Positions 25,202 to 34,390 of a stretch of 64,000 nucleotides of DNA are shown here, piece by piece. Where the stretch lies: contig NZ_LT629959.1 in assembly GCF_900104605.1 (NCBI RefSeq), forward strand, positions 62,001 to 126,000, written 5' to 3'. The stretch is from Tidjanibacter massiliensis. GTDB lineage: Bacteria > Bacteroidota > Bacteroidia > Bacteroidales > Rikenellaceae. Below the pieces are notes generated by a model that had not been told where the DNA came from, made no database searches, and was given only the letters and a program-made list of their open reading frames with translations. Numbering within the stretch: the stretch's first letter is position 1; each line of letters begins with the position of its first letter. A program made the translations under genes and the position numbers.

Positions 25202-28200
25202 TCATTCCGTCGGGAGGACGGTCTGCTCGTATTCCGTATAGTCCGTTTGTCCTTCCGGCCCGAAGAGCCAGTCGAAAAGGTTCAGTATCCGTGCCGCACG
25301 GTCGGTGCGTCCGTAATTTTCGGCGATGCGGTGCAGTTCGGCGAGTGCGGTCAGCTTGTCGGCGAACTGGTTTTCGATAAGATACTGCCGGTTGTCCGGG
25401 AAGGAGAGGAAGTAGTCGACGTACTCTTCGAGATTCTTCGCATAGCTGTCGAAGAGGGCGTCGCCCTTCTCGGTGGCTCCCGCTTCGTAGTAGGCCCGGA
25501 TGTAGGGGAGGTATTGATAGGTGTATTGGAACTGCGATACGGGCATCTGTTCCAGTCCGTAGTCGAGCACTTCGACCGCTTTCTCCTTTTCGCCGCGTCG
25601 GGCGAGCTCGGCGCCCAGCCTTGCGAAGGCTATCCGGATGTTGGTCGCGTTGAAGTTGTAGTTGACGAAGGTGTCCACGTAGACGCGCGGGTCGGCGACG
25701 TTGCCGTACCGATAGACCTCCATCAGGTTATGGTAAAGGAGGTCGGTGTCGATGCGGCCTGCATTCCAGAGGTCCGTGTAGGTCGTCTTTATCGGGACGA
25801 GCCGGTAGGCGTAACCGTCGAACTGCAGGTAATCCTGCAGACCGAAATTGGCGACCAGTGAGGGAGAGGTGACGTAGAGCGGCCGCTCCCAGTCGAAGTT
25901 GGCGAGCAGGTCGAGCAGCATCATCTCCGATTTGCGCAGCGACGATGCCTGCAGGTTGATGGTTATCGTATCGACCATCAGGTGGGCGTCTTCCGGCTTG
26001 ACGATGCCGCTTTTCACGGCATTCTCCTTGTTCACCGGCAGCAGAAGCGTCCGTGTCGGGATGAAGTCGACGGCGAGTTGTTCGTCGAGTTTGATGCGGC
26101 TGATGGGGGCGTCGCTGCGGATGAAGTCGATGACCTGCTTGATGGGTTTGGGCTCCTGGAACACATCTTCCACGTAGATGAAGTCGTTCTCCGCCATCGC
26201 GTATTTATGCTGCGGCAGCGAGAAGGGTACCGGGGCCGACTCGTTGTAGCGGTGCTTCATTTCGTCGATGTACCAGCTTCCGTCGAGGTAGCTCGTATTC
26301 ATGATGCGCACGTCGGGCCGCACGCCTTCCACCTCCTGGTTGTACCACAGGGGGAAGGTGTCGTTGTCCCCGAAGTTCATGATGATGGAGTTCGGCAGGC
26401 AGGTCATCAGGTAGTTGTAGCCGATATCGCGCGCCACGTAGCGGTGGCTGCGGTCGTGGTCGTCCCAGTTCTGTGCCGCCAATATCGCCGGTACGCAGCA
26501 GCATACCGCAGTGGCTATCGCGGAGGTCGCCACGTTGTCTTTGCGGGTCAGTTTTCCGACCCACTCCCTGACGCACATCACACCCAGCCCTATCCAGATG
26601 GAGAAGGCATAGAACGAACCGGCATAGATGTAATCCCTTTCACGCGGTTCGGACGGGGTCTGGTTGAAGTAGAAGACCAGCGCGATGCCCATCATGACGA
26701 AGAGCCACATCACCACGGTGAAGTTCTTCGGGTCGCGGTTGAGCTGGTAAATCAGACCGATGATGCCGAGAATGAAGGGGAGGAAGTAGTATTTGTTGCG
26801 CCCCTTGTTGTCGGCCATCTCCGAGGGTAGCTCTTTCTGCGGGCCGAGGTAGAGCTGGTCGATGGGGCCGATGCCGGAGAGCCACTGTCCGTCGGTGATT
26901 TCGCCGTAGGACTGGTTGTCGCTCTGCCTGCCCACGAAGTTCCACAGGAAGTAGCGCCAGTACATGAAGTTCATCTGGTAGCTGAAGAAGTAGCGCAGGT
27001 TCTGGGCGCCGGTGGGGACTTCGTAGCGCTCTCCCTTGTAGAAGACCGTCTTCCCTTTGTCCATCTGGCTCCACTGTTTGTACCCTTCGATGTGGGAGGG
27101 GTTGGTGGACCACATGCGGGGAAAGAGGGTGACGAACTCGGCCGGATAGGTATAGTCCGCCACGCTTTCGGTGGCGCGGTATTTGCCCTCCGTGTCGAGG
27201 TAGTATTTCTTGGCGTATTTTACGTCTTCGATGGGGGCATCGGGAATGGAGAACTGGGCCCCCGTCAGCAGCGGTACGGAGCCGTACTGGTCGCGGTTGA
27301 GGAGGTAAAGAAGCCCGTAGGCATTGTCGGGGTCGTTGCTGTTCATCGGCGGATTCGCCGCGGCGCGGATAACCACCGATGCGTAGCTGCTGTAACCTAT
27401 CAGGATGACGCCCAGACAGAGCAGTATGGTGTTCCATACCGCCATTCCTTTCCGGTAGGTGAGATAGACGGCACCGGCAACCAGCGTGATGAGCAGCAGG
27501 ACGAAGGTCAGCAGTCCGCTGTTGACCGGCAGTCCGAGCCCGTTGACGAACCAGCGGTCCACGACGGCGCCCGCCGCTACGGTATAGGGAATGACGATGT
27601 TGTTGATGAAGAGCAGGATGGCGGCCGCTATCAGCGTGGCTTTGACCACGCCCCATGCGGTCACCTTCGGCGTCTTCTTGAAATAGTAGATAAAGACGAT
27701 GGCCGGAATGGCGAGCAGGTTGAGCAGGTGTACACCGATGGAGAGCCCCATGAGGTAGGCGATGAGCACGAGCCAGCGGTTGGCGTGGGGCTCGTCGGCC
27801 ACCTCCTCCCATTTGAGAATGGCCCATACGACCACGGCCGTAAAGAACGAGAAGAGAGCATAGACCTCCCCTTCGATGGCCGAGAACCAGAAGGTGTCGG
27901 TGAAGGCGTAGGCCAGCGCACCGACGATGCCGGCGCCCAGAATGGTCCATGTGCGGGCCGGTGTGAGTTCCTGGCCGCGGTTGGCCGTTATCCTGCGTCC
28001 CAGGTGCGTGATGCTCCAGAAGAGAAAGAGGATGGTGAAGGCGCTGGCCAGCGACGACATGGTGTTCACCATGACCGCGGCGTATTCCGCTCCGGGGGCA
28101 AAAAGGGTGAAGAAGCGCGATATCATCATGAAGAGCGGTGCTCCGGGGGGGTGTCCCACTTCGAGTTTATAGGAGGTCGCGATGAATTCGGCGCAGTCCC

Positions 28201-28300
28201 ACAGGCTGGCGGTGGGCTCCATGGTGAGCAGGTAAACGGCAGCGGCTATGGCGAACACGAGCCATCCCGTTATCCTGTCGTACTTCTTGAAATAGTTCAT
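25202..28300 (-). CDS. DUF2723 (GT117-like) polytopic membrane protein with C-terminal TPR-like region
   Basis: A 1032-residue inner-membrane protein with the DUF2723 signature near the N-terminus: LTMEPTASLWDCAEFIATSYKLEVGHPPGAPLF, which contains the conserved acidic residues (WDCAE) and the HPPGAP loop. Around twelve membrane segments follow to about residue 560, then a soluble part with NFGDNDTFPLWYNQEVEGVRPDV and helical repeats. The family is related to eukaryotic TMEM260 protein O-mannosyltransferases and is placed in GT117 (established family knowledge); bacterial members are thought to glycosylate exported proteins, but the substrate of this one is unknown. It is divergent from cysS. 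Confidence 0.92.
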   Translation of the reverse strand: MNYFKKYDRITGWLVFAIAAAVYLLTMEPTASLWDCAEFIATSYKLEVGHPPGAPLFMMISRFFTLFAPGAEYAAVMVNTMSSLASAFTILFLFWSITHLGRRITANRGQELTPARTWTILGAGIVGALAYAFTDTFWFSAIEGEVYALFSFFTAVVVWAILKWEEVADEPHANRWLVLIAYLMGLSIGVHLLNLLAIPAIVFIYYFKKTPKVTAWGVVKATLIAAAILLFINNIVIPYTVAAGAVVDRWFVNGLGLPVNSGLLTFVLLLITLVAGAVYLTYRKGMAVWNTILLCLGVILIGYSSYASVVIRAAANPPMNSNDPDNAYGLLYLLNRDQYGSVPLLTGAQFSIPDAPIEDVKYAKKYYLDTEGKYRATESVADYTYPAEFVTLFPRMWSTNPSHIEGYKQWSQMDKGKTVFYKGERYEVPTGAQNLRYFFSYQMNFMYWRYFLWNFVGRQSDNQSYGEITDGQWLSGIGPIDQLYLGPQKELPSEMADNKGRNKYYFLPFILGIIGLIYQLNRDPKNFTVVMWLFVMMGIALVFYFNQTPSEPRERDYIYAGSFYAFSIWIGLGVMCVREWVGKLTRKDNVATSAIATAVCCCVPAILAAQNWDDHDRSHRYVARDIGYNYLMTCLPNSIIMNFGDNDTFPLWYNQEVEGVRPDVRIMNTSYLDGSWYIDEMKHRYNESAPVPFSLPQHKYAMAENDFIYVEDVFQEPKPIKQVIDFIRSDAPISRIKLDEQLAVDFIPTRTLLLPVNKENAVKSGIVKPEDAHLMVDTITINLQASSLRKSEMMLLDLLANFDWERPLYVTSPSLVANFGLQDYLQFDGYAYRLVPIKTTYTDLWNAGRIDTDLLYHNLMEVYRYGNVADPRVYVDTFVNYNFNATNIRIAFARLGAELARRGEKEKAVEVLDYGLEQMPVSQFQYTYQYLPYIRAYYEAGATEKGDALFDSYAKNLEEYVDYFLSFPDNRQYLIENQFADKLTALAELHRIAENYGRTDRAARILNLFDWLFGPEGQTDYTEYEQTVLPTE

Positions 28301-28377
28301 CTGTCTGCTTTCGTATTGTCCGAGCGGTTTTTAATCGTTAGAACGGAGAAAATGCGGAAAAAATATGCTCCGGTTCA

Positions 28378-28385
28378 CAAAAGTA
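28378..28385 (-). promoter_or_regulatory. Candidate -7 element of the DUF2723 gene
   Basis: The minus strand reads TACTTTTG (TAnnTTTG match) 77 nt upstream of the start, with TTTG 22 nt further upstream (28408-28411), a wider spacing than usual. Confidence 0.4.
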
Positions 28386-28560
28386 AAAAAATAAAGGGGT
28401 AAAACTGCAAATCTTCCGGACTTATCGGCTAAAGTTGCTATTTTTACCATCGCAAACGGCGGCTGCCGGAACCGTCGGCGGGGCTGTGCTGCCGATGCGT
28501 ACCGCAGGGCTTCCCGCCGTGCGGGATTGTCCCGAATCCGAATTTAAAAGATATCCGTAT

Positions 28561-30027
28561 ATGAAGTCAAAGCTGATGCTCCACAATACCCTCACCCGGC
28601 GCAAGGAGGAGTTCGAACCGGTGAATCCGCCCCATGTGGGCATTTACGTCTGCGGCCCGACCGTCTATGGCGACCCGCACCTGGGGCACGCACGGCCGGC
28701 CATTACTTTCGACCTGCTGTTCCGCTACCTGCGTTCGCTCGGTTACAAGGTGCGCTACGTGCGCAACATCACCGATGTGGGCCATCTGGAGAACGATGCC
28801 GACGAGGGGGAAGACAAGATAACGAAGAAGGCGCGGCTCGAAGAGCTGGAACCCATGGAAGTAGCTCACTACTATACGGAGCGTTACCACGATGCCATGC
28901 GTGCGCTCGGGGTGCTTTCGCCCTCCATCGAACCGCTCGCCTCCGGTCATATCATCGAACAGATAGCCTATGTGCAGCGCATTCTTGACCGCGGTTATGC
29001 TTACGTCAGCAACGGTTCGGTCTATTTCGACGTGGAACGCTACAACCGGGATTACGATTACGGCATCCTGTCCGGGCGTCGGCTCGACGACATGCTTTGC
29101 GGGACGCGCGACCTCGACGGACAGGGCGACAAGCGATGCCCGGCCGATTTCGCGCTCTGGAAAAAGGCTTCGCCGGAGCATATCATGCGCTGGCCTTCGC
29201 CGTGGAGCGACGGTTTTCCCGGCTGGCATATGGAGTGCTCGGCCATGAGCACCAAATATCTCGGCGAGACTTTCGACATACACGGAGGCGGAATGGACCT
29301 GATGTTCCCCCATCACGAGTGCGAACTGGCGCAGAATACCGCGGCCGAAGGGCACGGTGCCGCAAAATATTGGGTGCACAACAACATGATTACCATCAAC
29401 GGGCAGAAGATGGGCAAGTCGCTGGGCAACTTCATCACCCTCGAACAGCTCTTTACGGGGAACCACGCCCTGTTGGCGCAGGCTTATTCGCCGATGACTA
29501 TCCGGTTCTTCATCCTGCAGGCCCACTACCGTTCCACGCTCGATTTCTCGAACGAGGCGCTGCAAGCCGCCGAGAAGGGACTGGACCGCCTGATGAAGGC
29601 GGTCGAAACGCTCGGCAAGCTCACCCCGTCGGCCGTTTCCACCGTGGAGGTGGACGACCTGCGGGAGCGTTACGAGGAGGCGATGAACGACGACCTGAAT
29701 TCGCCTCTCGTGATAGCCGCCCTCTTCGATTGGGTGCGCATCATTAACCAGATTTACGAGAAACAGCAATCCATAACGGCGGAAGACCTCGACCGGTTGC
29801 GCGTCCTGGTGCATACCGTGGTGTTCGATGTGCTCGGCCTGTGCGATGAAAAGGCCGCCGAGGCTGACGACTTGGTGACGCCGCTGGTGGAGATGCTGCT
29901 CGACGTGCGGGCCGAGGCCAAGGCTGCGAAGAATTGGGCCGCTTCCGACCGCATCCGGGACCGGCTGAACGAAATAGGCATCCGTGTCAAGGACCGTAAG
30001 GACGGTTGCGACTGGGAAATCGAATAG
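28561..30027 (+). CDS. cysS: Cysteinyl-tRNA synthetase
   Basis: A 488-residue class I aminoacyl-tRNA synthetase charging tRNA-Cys. HIGH-type motif [11 protein letters not shown], zinc-binding residues in [17 protein letters not shown] and HHECELAQ, and the KMSKS-equivalent [10 protein letters not shown] (KMGKS, a tolerated variant). I chose ATG 28561 ([18 protein letters not shown]) because upstream in-frame sequence is not conserved protein. A terminator hairpin follows at 30051-30091. Confidence 0.97.
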   Translation: MKSKLMLHNTLTRRKEEFEPVNPPHVGIYVCGPTVYGDPHLGHARPAITFDLLFRYLRSLGYKVRYVRNITDVGHLENDADEGEDKITKKARLEELEPMEVAHYYTERYHDAMRALGVLSPSIEPLASGHIIEQIAYVQRILDRGYAYVSNGSVYFDVERYNRDYDYGILSGRRLDDMLCGTRDLDGQGDKRCPADFALWKKASPEHIMRWPSPWSDGFPGWHMECSAMSTKYLGETFDIHGGGMDLMFPHHECELAQNTAAEGHGAAKYWVHNNMITINGQKMGKSLGNFITLEQLFTGNHALLAQAYSPMTIRFFILQAHYRSTLDFSNEALQAAEKGLDRLMKAVETLGKLTPSAVSTVEVDDLRERYEEAMNDDLNSPLVIAALFDWVRIINQIYEKQQSITAEDLDRLRVLVHTVVFDVLGLCDEKAAEADDLVTPLVEMLLDVRAEAKAAKNWAASDRIRDRLNEIGIRVKDRKDGCDWEIE

Positions 30028-30050
30028 GTGCCGGAACGATACCGGTACGG

Positions 30051-30091
30051 CGGCGGGAAGATATTCGAAATATCCTCCCGCCGTTTTCGTT
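30051..30091 (+). terminator. Intrinsic terminator of cysS
   Basis: CGGCGGGAAGATATT pairs with AATATCCTCCCGCCG (one mismatch) at 30051-30083, followed by TTTTCGTT. It lies 24 nt after the cysS stop. Confidence 0.8.
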
Positions 30092-30190
30092 TGCCGGCAT
30101 CCGGTCGGTATGTTGCCCGCTTCACAACGCTGTACTGTTTGCGGACAGAGCGGAAACCGCCGTCACTTGTACCGGAGCGGTGCGGAACAG

Positions 30191-31560
30191 TCAGATGACC
30201 TTGATTTCGTCCGGATGCCTGCGCATCTTGCGTATCTGGAAAAAGAGGAGCACCCCGGCGAGGAATGCCGCGAGGCAGTCGGCGATGGGCATGCTCGCCC
30301 ATACGCCCATGGTGCCGTAAAGGTCGGGCAGGACGGCCAGCAGCGGTACGAGGAACAGGAGCTGGCGCGTGAGCGACAGCAGGATGGCCTTCTGCGGTTT
30401 GCCGATGTATTGGAAGAAACCGGAGGAGACGATTTGGAATCCGGCTATCGGGAATGCGAGGAGCGATATCTTCAGTCCCATTTCGGCTACGCTCAGCAGC
30501 GTGGGGTCGTCGGTGAACATACCGGCCACGAGGTGGGGAAAGAAGTGGCCCAGAATGAAGCCGAAGGTGGTGACGCATACGGCGCACACGATGTTCAGTT
30601 TCAGTGTCCGGATGACGCGGTCGAACTGACGGGCGCCGTAGTTGTAGCCCACGATGGGCTGCATGCCCTGGTTGAGTCCGTTCACAATCATCACGAAGAG
30701 CATCAGCACGCGGTTCACGATGCCGTAGGCGCCGATGGAGATATCGCCGCCCGTTTTTTTGAGGGCATTGTTGATGAAGATGACGACGATGCTGGCGCAT
30801 ACGTTGAGCAGGAAGGGGGCCATGCCGATGGAGAGCACCTTGCGTACGATGGTGCCGATGAAACGGAACGTACCGCGTTTGAGGTAGAGGAAGTGTTTCC
30901 GGTTGAGAAAGTGCGTGAATTCGAGTACGAGCGCCACGCACTGTCCGGTGATGGTGGCGAAAGCCGAGCCACGGACGCCCCAGCCGAATCCGAAGATGAA
31001 GAGCGGATTGAGGCAGACGATGATGAACACGGCCGTAAGCATGATGCCATCGCTTTTTTCGGATAGCCGGACGCACGCAGAATTTCGTTCATTCCCATGA
31101 AGACATGGGTTATGACGTTGCCCGACAGGATGATGCGCATGAAGTCGCGGGCGTAGGGGATGGTCTGGTCGCTTGCGCCGAAGAAGTAGAGAATGTCGTC
31201 GAGGAAGATGAGCCCCAGCGTGGTGAAGGTGAGTCCTATCACCACGTTCAGCATGATGGCGTTGCTGAGTATCAGGAATGCCCGCTGTTTGTTGCCCTGT
31301 CCCAGACGTATGGAGATGAGCGAGGAGGCTCCGACGCCTACCAGCGACCCGAAGGCCGCCATGAGGTTCATCAGCGGCATGGCGATGGCCAGCCCGCTGA
31401 TGGCCATCGCTCCGACGCCGTGGCCTATGAAGATGCTGTCGATGATGTTGTAGAGCGATGACGACGACATCGCTATGATGGCTGGCAGGGCGTACCGCTT
31501 CAGCAGCCTGCCGACGGGTTCCGTTCCCAGCAGTTCGGGATTGTTTCTCGATAAGGTCAT
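30191..31560 (-). pseudogene. MATE-family efflux pump gene broken by a 1-nt frameshift
   Basis: The N-terminal half (from MTLSRNNPELLGTEPVG at 31560 to NEILRASGYPKKAM) and the C-terminal half (from IMLTAVFIIVCLNPLFIFGFGWGVRGSAFATITGQ to the stop at 30191) are both clear MATE multidrug/toxin extrusion sequence, but they lie in different frames. The switch is at about 31043-31052. The natural reading KKAM-(A)-IMLTAV would need one more base after ATG GC, so a single-base deletion is the simplest explanation. MATE proteins are 12-helix Na+ or H+ antiporters; each half has about six segments. As written the gene cannot make a full pump. It may be a real pseudogene, a phase-variable or recoded gene, or a sequence error. 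Confidence 0.85.
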
Positions 31561-31650
31561 AAATGCTTGCAGCCGGAAAGGGGAATCGGGAGACAGGCAT
31601 GGGAATGCATAGCCTGGTGTCAAGGCGGGGGTCCCGTCCCTAAGGCGGGG

Positions 31651-31658
31651 CAAAGGTA
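31651..31658 (-). promoter_or_regulatory. Candidate -7 element of the MATE gene
   Basis: The minus strand reads TACCTTTG, a TAnnTTTG match, 90 nt upstream of the start; no -33 match. Confidence 0.35.
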
Positions 31659-31760
31659 CGGAATATCCTCGAAAATCCGGTATGCGTCCGTTGTTTTTTA
31701 TCCGGTCGGGCGGGGAGCGGAAAGGGAAGGGCGGGTTGGCGCATGTGGGGTCGCCGTGTC

Positions 31761-31810
31761 TTCCGTCTTCCGATCTGTCGGGGATACTCCCCGCGGACCG
31801 GAAGACGGAA
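31761..31810 (-). terminator. Long imperfect hairpin downstream of the MFS gene
   Basis: TTCCGTCTTCCG (31761-31772) pairs perfectly with CGGAAGACGGAA (31799-31810), with an inner GGGG/CCCC stem. It lies 58 nt after the leftward MFS stop, in the 307-base gap before the MATE gene, which otherwise holds only the MATE -7 candidate. Confidence 0.55.
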
Positions 31811-31867
31811 AGGATGGGGTATCTTCGGGCCCCCTCTCTCTTTTCCCAACGGAGAGCCGCTCTCGGT

Positions 31868-33082
31868 TCAGGGACGCGATGCGGTCGGATGCTGCCGGTC
31901 TGCCGCGATTGCGCAGCAGAGCGATGCGGCGGCGCATACGACGAAGACGATGCCGGTGGTCTTGAGAATGTCGCCCGTTCCTACGATGGGCGAGACGATA
32001 CCGCCGAAGGCGAAGCAAACCGCACCGAGAATGGCCGATGCACTCCCGGCATATCGGCGTTCGCTCTCCATGGCGAGCGTTGTGGAGAGGGTGAAGGTGA
32101 GTGCCATGGTGAAGAGCAGCAGGAACAGGATGCCTTCATATACCCAGAAACCGCATCCACACCACAGGGCTGCGAGTTCGGCGACGGAGAGCACGCACAT
32201 CCCGATGCAGCTCGCCATGATGCCGTCCTGCGGGCGGCGGAAGCGAAGCGAGAGCGGGGCCGCGGCCATGAATGCGAGCGAGTTCACTGCGAAAACGATG
32301 CTGAATTCTAGTGCCGAAAATCCGTAGTGTTCCTGTATGATGAATGGAGAGGAGGCGATGTTGGCGAAGAGGATACCCTGGGCGAAACCGAGTTGGAGGA
32401 CGTACAGGATGAAGCGTTTGTTGCGCAGGATGGTTCCGAAATTCCCGAACGTGCGCAGCAGGTTTTGGCCTGCCCGGCGGCGCGGAGGAAGCGACTCCCG
32501 GAACAGCATCGAGCCTCCGAGCAGGATGACGCCGATGGCCAGCAGGATGACGAAGATGCCGCGCCACCCGACGGCATCGGTCAGTACGCCGCCGAGTACC
32601 GGAGCCGCCACCGGAGCGATGCCGTTGATGACACCGATGACGGCGAGGACCTTGACCAGCTCCTTGCCGCGGTAACGGTCGGTGGCCACGGAACGGGAGA
32701 TGACGATGCCGCCGGCGGCCCCTATGCCTTGGAAGAGCCGCATGCCCACGAATACGTATATCGTGGGCGAGAAGATGCAAATCACTGTGGAAGCGACGAA
32801 CAGCAGCAGGGAGACGAGGAGCAGCGGCCGCCGGCCGAACTTGTCGCTCAGCGGGCCGAAAAGGAGCTGGCCGAGCGCCAGGCCCGCCATGCTCGCGGTG
32901 AGGCCCATCTGTACCATTGACTGCGAAGTGCCGAAATAAACTGTCATGGAGGGGAGCGTCGGCAGGTACATGTCCGTCACGAGCGGACCGAAGGCCGTGA
33001 GGATGCCGAGCAGGACGATAAGGTAGTTCGAGTAGCGTGCCGCGGACGTCTTGGCATGCGAATAGGAAATACCGGTTTGCAT
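31868..33082 (-). CDS. MFS multidrug efflux transporter, Bcr/CflA type
   Basis: A 404-residue, 12-helix major facilitator. The Bcr/CflA type is indicated by LTAFGPLVTDMYLPTLPSM in helix 1 (the TDMYLP motif), GQLLFGPLSDKFGRRPLLL (MFS motif A) and the VLGGVLTDAVGWRGIFVIL region. Members export drugs and sometimes cysteine or sulfonamides. I chose ATG 33082 (MQTGISYSHAK); the frame extends seven codons further only by using TTG. It reads divergently from the AraC regulator, which makes that regulator a candidate controller (inference). Confidence 0.93.
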   Translation of the reverse strand: MQTGISYSHAKTSAARYSNYLIVLLGILTAFGPLVTDMYLPTLPSMTVYFGTSQSMVQMGLTASMAGLALGQLLFGPLSDKFGRRPLLLVSLLLFVASTVICIFSPTIYVFVGMRLFQGIGAAGGIVISRSVATDRYRGKELVKVLAVIGVINGIAPVAAPVLGGVLTDAVGWRGIFVILLAIGVILLGGSMLFRESLPPRRRAGQNLLRTFGNFGTILRNKRFILYVLQLGFAQGILFANIASSPFIIQEHYGFSALEFSIVFAVNSLAFMAAAPLSLRFRRPQDGIMASCIGMCVLSVAELAALWCGCGFWVYEGILFLLLFTMALTFTLSTTLAMESERRYAGSASAILGAVCFAFGGIVSPIVGTGDILKTTGIVFVVCAAASLCCAIAADRQHPTASRP

Positions 33083-33100
33083 TGCGTTCTTTTTTGTCTG

Positions 33101-33108
33101 CAAAGATA
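33101..33108 (-). promoter_or_regulatory. Candidate -7 element of the MFS gene
   Basis: The minus strand reads TATCTTTG, 18 nt upstream of the start codon; a short leader, no -33 match. Confidence 0.4.
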
Positions 33109-33198
33109 GGGTACGGAACCGGATGGGCAGGCGGCCGTATTTACATCGTAATATTTCATTTCCGGCATAAAAAGGGCGGAGAGTATCGGGAAATGGCG

Positions 33199-33206
33199 TA
33201 ATTTTG
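33199..33206 (+). promoter_or_regulatory. Candidate -7 element of the AraC regulator gene
   Basis: TAATTTTG matches TAnnTTTG, 71 nt upstream of the start codon; no clear -33 box. Confidence 0.35.
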
Positions 33207-33277
33207 TGTCGTAAAGGGATGCGCGGGTTTTACCTCTGTCAAGGGGGCGTGCGTCTGCAAAGGGAGGGGTGACGGTT

Positions 33278-34096
33278 ATGGAGAGGAGCGACGGGCAGAT
33301 GGCTTATGCAGAAGGTGGAGTGGAGATGTTCAGGCATTGGCCGGTGCGGATAGGATGCGGGGTGAACATGCTCTGTGTGCACGGCCGTGCCGATGTCTCG
33401 ACGGGTATCGAACATTACCGCCTGCAGGCGGGAGCTGAACTGTTGCTCTTTCCCGGTGCGATACTGCATCTGCTCGAAGCGGGGGAGGATTTGGCCGTTC
33501 GGATGTTCACTTTTCCGGACGGACTTTTCCATGAGGCGGCGATACCGCTCGATGCCGGCTGTATCCGCTTCCTGCGCGACGAACCCTTTTTTCTCCACCC
33601 GGCGGGTTCCGAGTCGTGGGCCTCGGCCGTTTTGTGGATGGATATGGCCCGGGAGGTGTGTCAGGGCGGAATATACGGAGAGATAGCCCGGCGCAACTTC
33701 CTGCAGGGATTCCTGGTGGCGATGTGCCGGAGTATGCCGCAGAAGACGGCTTCGGCCGAATCTTTCGGCCGGGAATACATCTTCCACCGTTTTCTGTCGC
33801 TGGTGCGGCAGCACTGTACCGAACGGCGCGATACGGCGTTTTATGCCGGCGAACTCTGCATATCGCAGCGTTACCTGCGGGTGGTTACGGCCGGGCTTGC
33901 ACCCCATAAGACACCCAAGCAATTGATAGACGAACAGCTCGTGGCCGAAATCAAGGCCCTGCTTTACATCTCCGACCTCTCCGTGACGCAGATAGCCGAC
34001 CGGTTCGGCTTTCCCGACCAGTCCTATCTGAGCCGCTTCTTTAAACGGAAGACGGGGTTCTCTCCCTACGATTACCGTATGCGGTGCCGCCGGTAA
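33278..34096 (+). CDS. AraC-family transcriptional regulator
   Basis: A 272-residue regulator with an N-terminal cupin-like ligand or sensor domain (about 1-150) and a C-terminal pair of HTH motifs. The second HTH is canonical: SDLSVTQIADRFGFPDQSYLSRFFKRKTGFSPYDYR. The ATG at 33278 follows an AGGGAGGGG stretch by 8 nt, an unusually good ribosome-binding site for this genome, which favours it over GTG 33269. It is divergent from the MFS efflux gene and may regulate it. The effector is unknown. Confidence 0.93.
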   Translation: MERSDGQMAYAEGGVEMFRHWPVRIGCGVNMLCVHGRADVSTGIEHYRLQAGAELLLFPGAILHLLEAGEDLAVRMFTFPDGLFHEAAIPLDAGCIRFLRDEPFFLHPAGSESWASAVLWMDMAREVCQGGIYGEIARRNFLQGFLVAMCRSMPQKTASAESFGREYIFHRFLSLVRQHCTERRDTAFYAGELCISQRYLRVVTAGLAPHKTPKQLIDEQLVAEIKALLYISDLSVTQIADRFGFPDQSYLSRFFKRKTGFSPYDYRMRCRR

Positions 34097-34331
34097 ACTG
34101 CCGTGTGTGCTGTAAAGGATGGGGCCGTTGCGGGTCCGTTTCTCCGGTACCGCAATTCCTGCTGTTTGCAGGACGGTATGATTGGCGGTTTTCCTTGAGA
34201 CTGTTTAGCCGTCGGTATGCCGCCCGTTTCGGCTCCTGTGGGGGCCGCTTGAGCGGAACCGTTCCATTGTTCGAGGCGGAGGGCCGTCCGGTTCCTTGTT
34301 TGTCCGGACTGACTGTCGGAGCAGGAAACGA

Positions 34332-34365
34332 AAAGCCCCGGAGGAACCGGTTCCTCCGGGGCTTT
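34332..34365. terminator. Bidirectional terminator between the AraC gene and lon
   Basis: A perfect 34-nt palindrome: AAAGCCCCGGAGGAACC followed directly by its inverse, with A-run and T-run flanks, between converging genes. The remaining bases of the 294-base gap show nothing else. Confidence 0.85.
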
Positions 34366-34390
34366 CGCCGATACGGATACGTACCTTGTT

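Noticed and set aside
31043-31058. Programmed -1 frameshift in the MATE gene at A-AAA-AAG
   Set aside because: A -1 shift would give KK-SDGIMLTAV, whereas the conserved reading KKAM-IMLTAV points to a lost base after ATG. No clear stimulatory structure was seen. Kept as a minor alternative in the finding.
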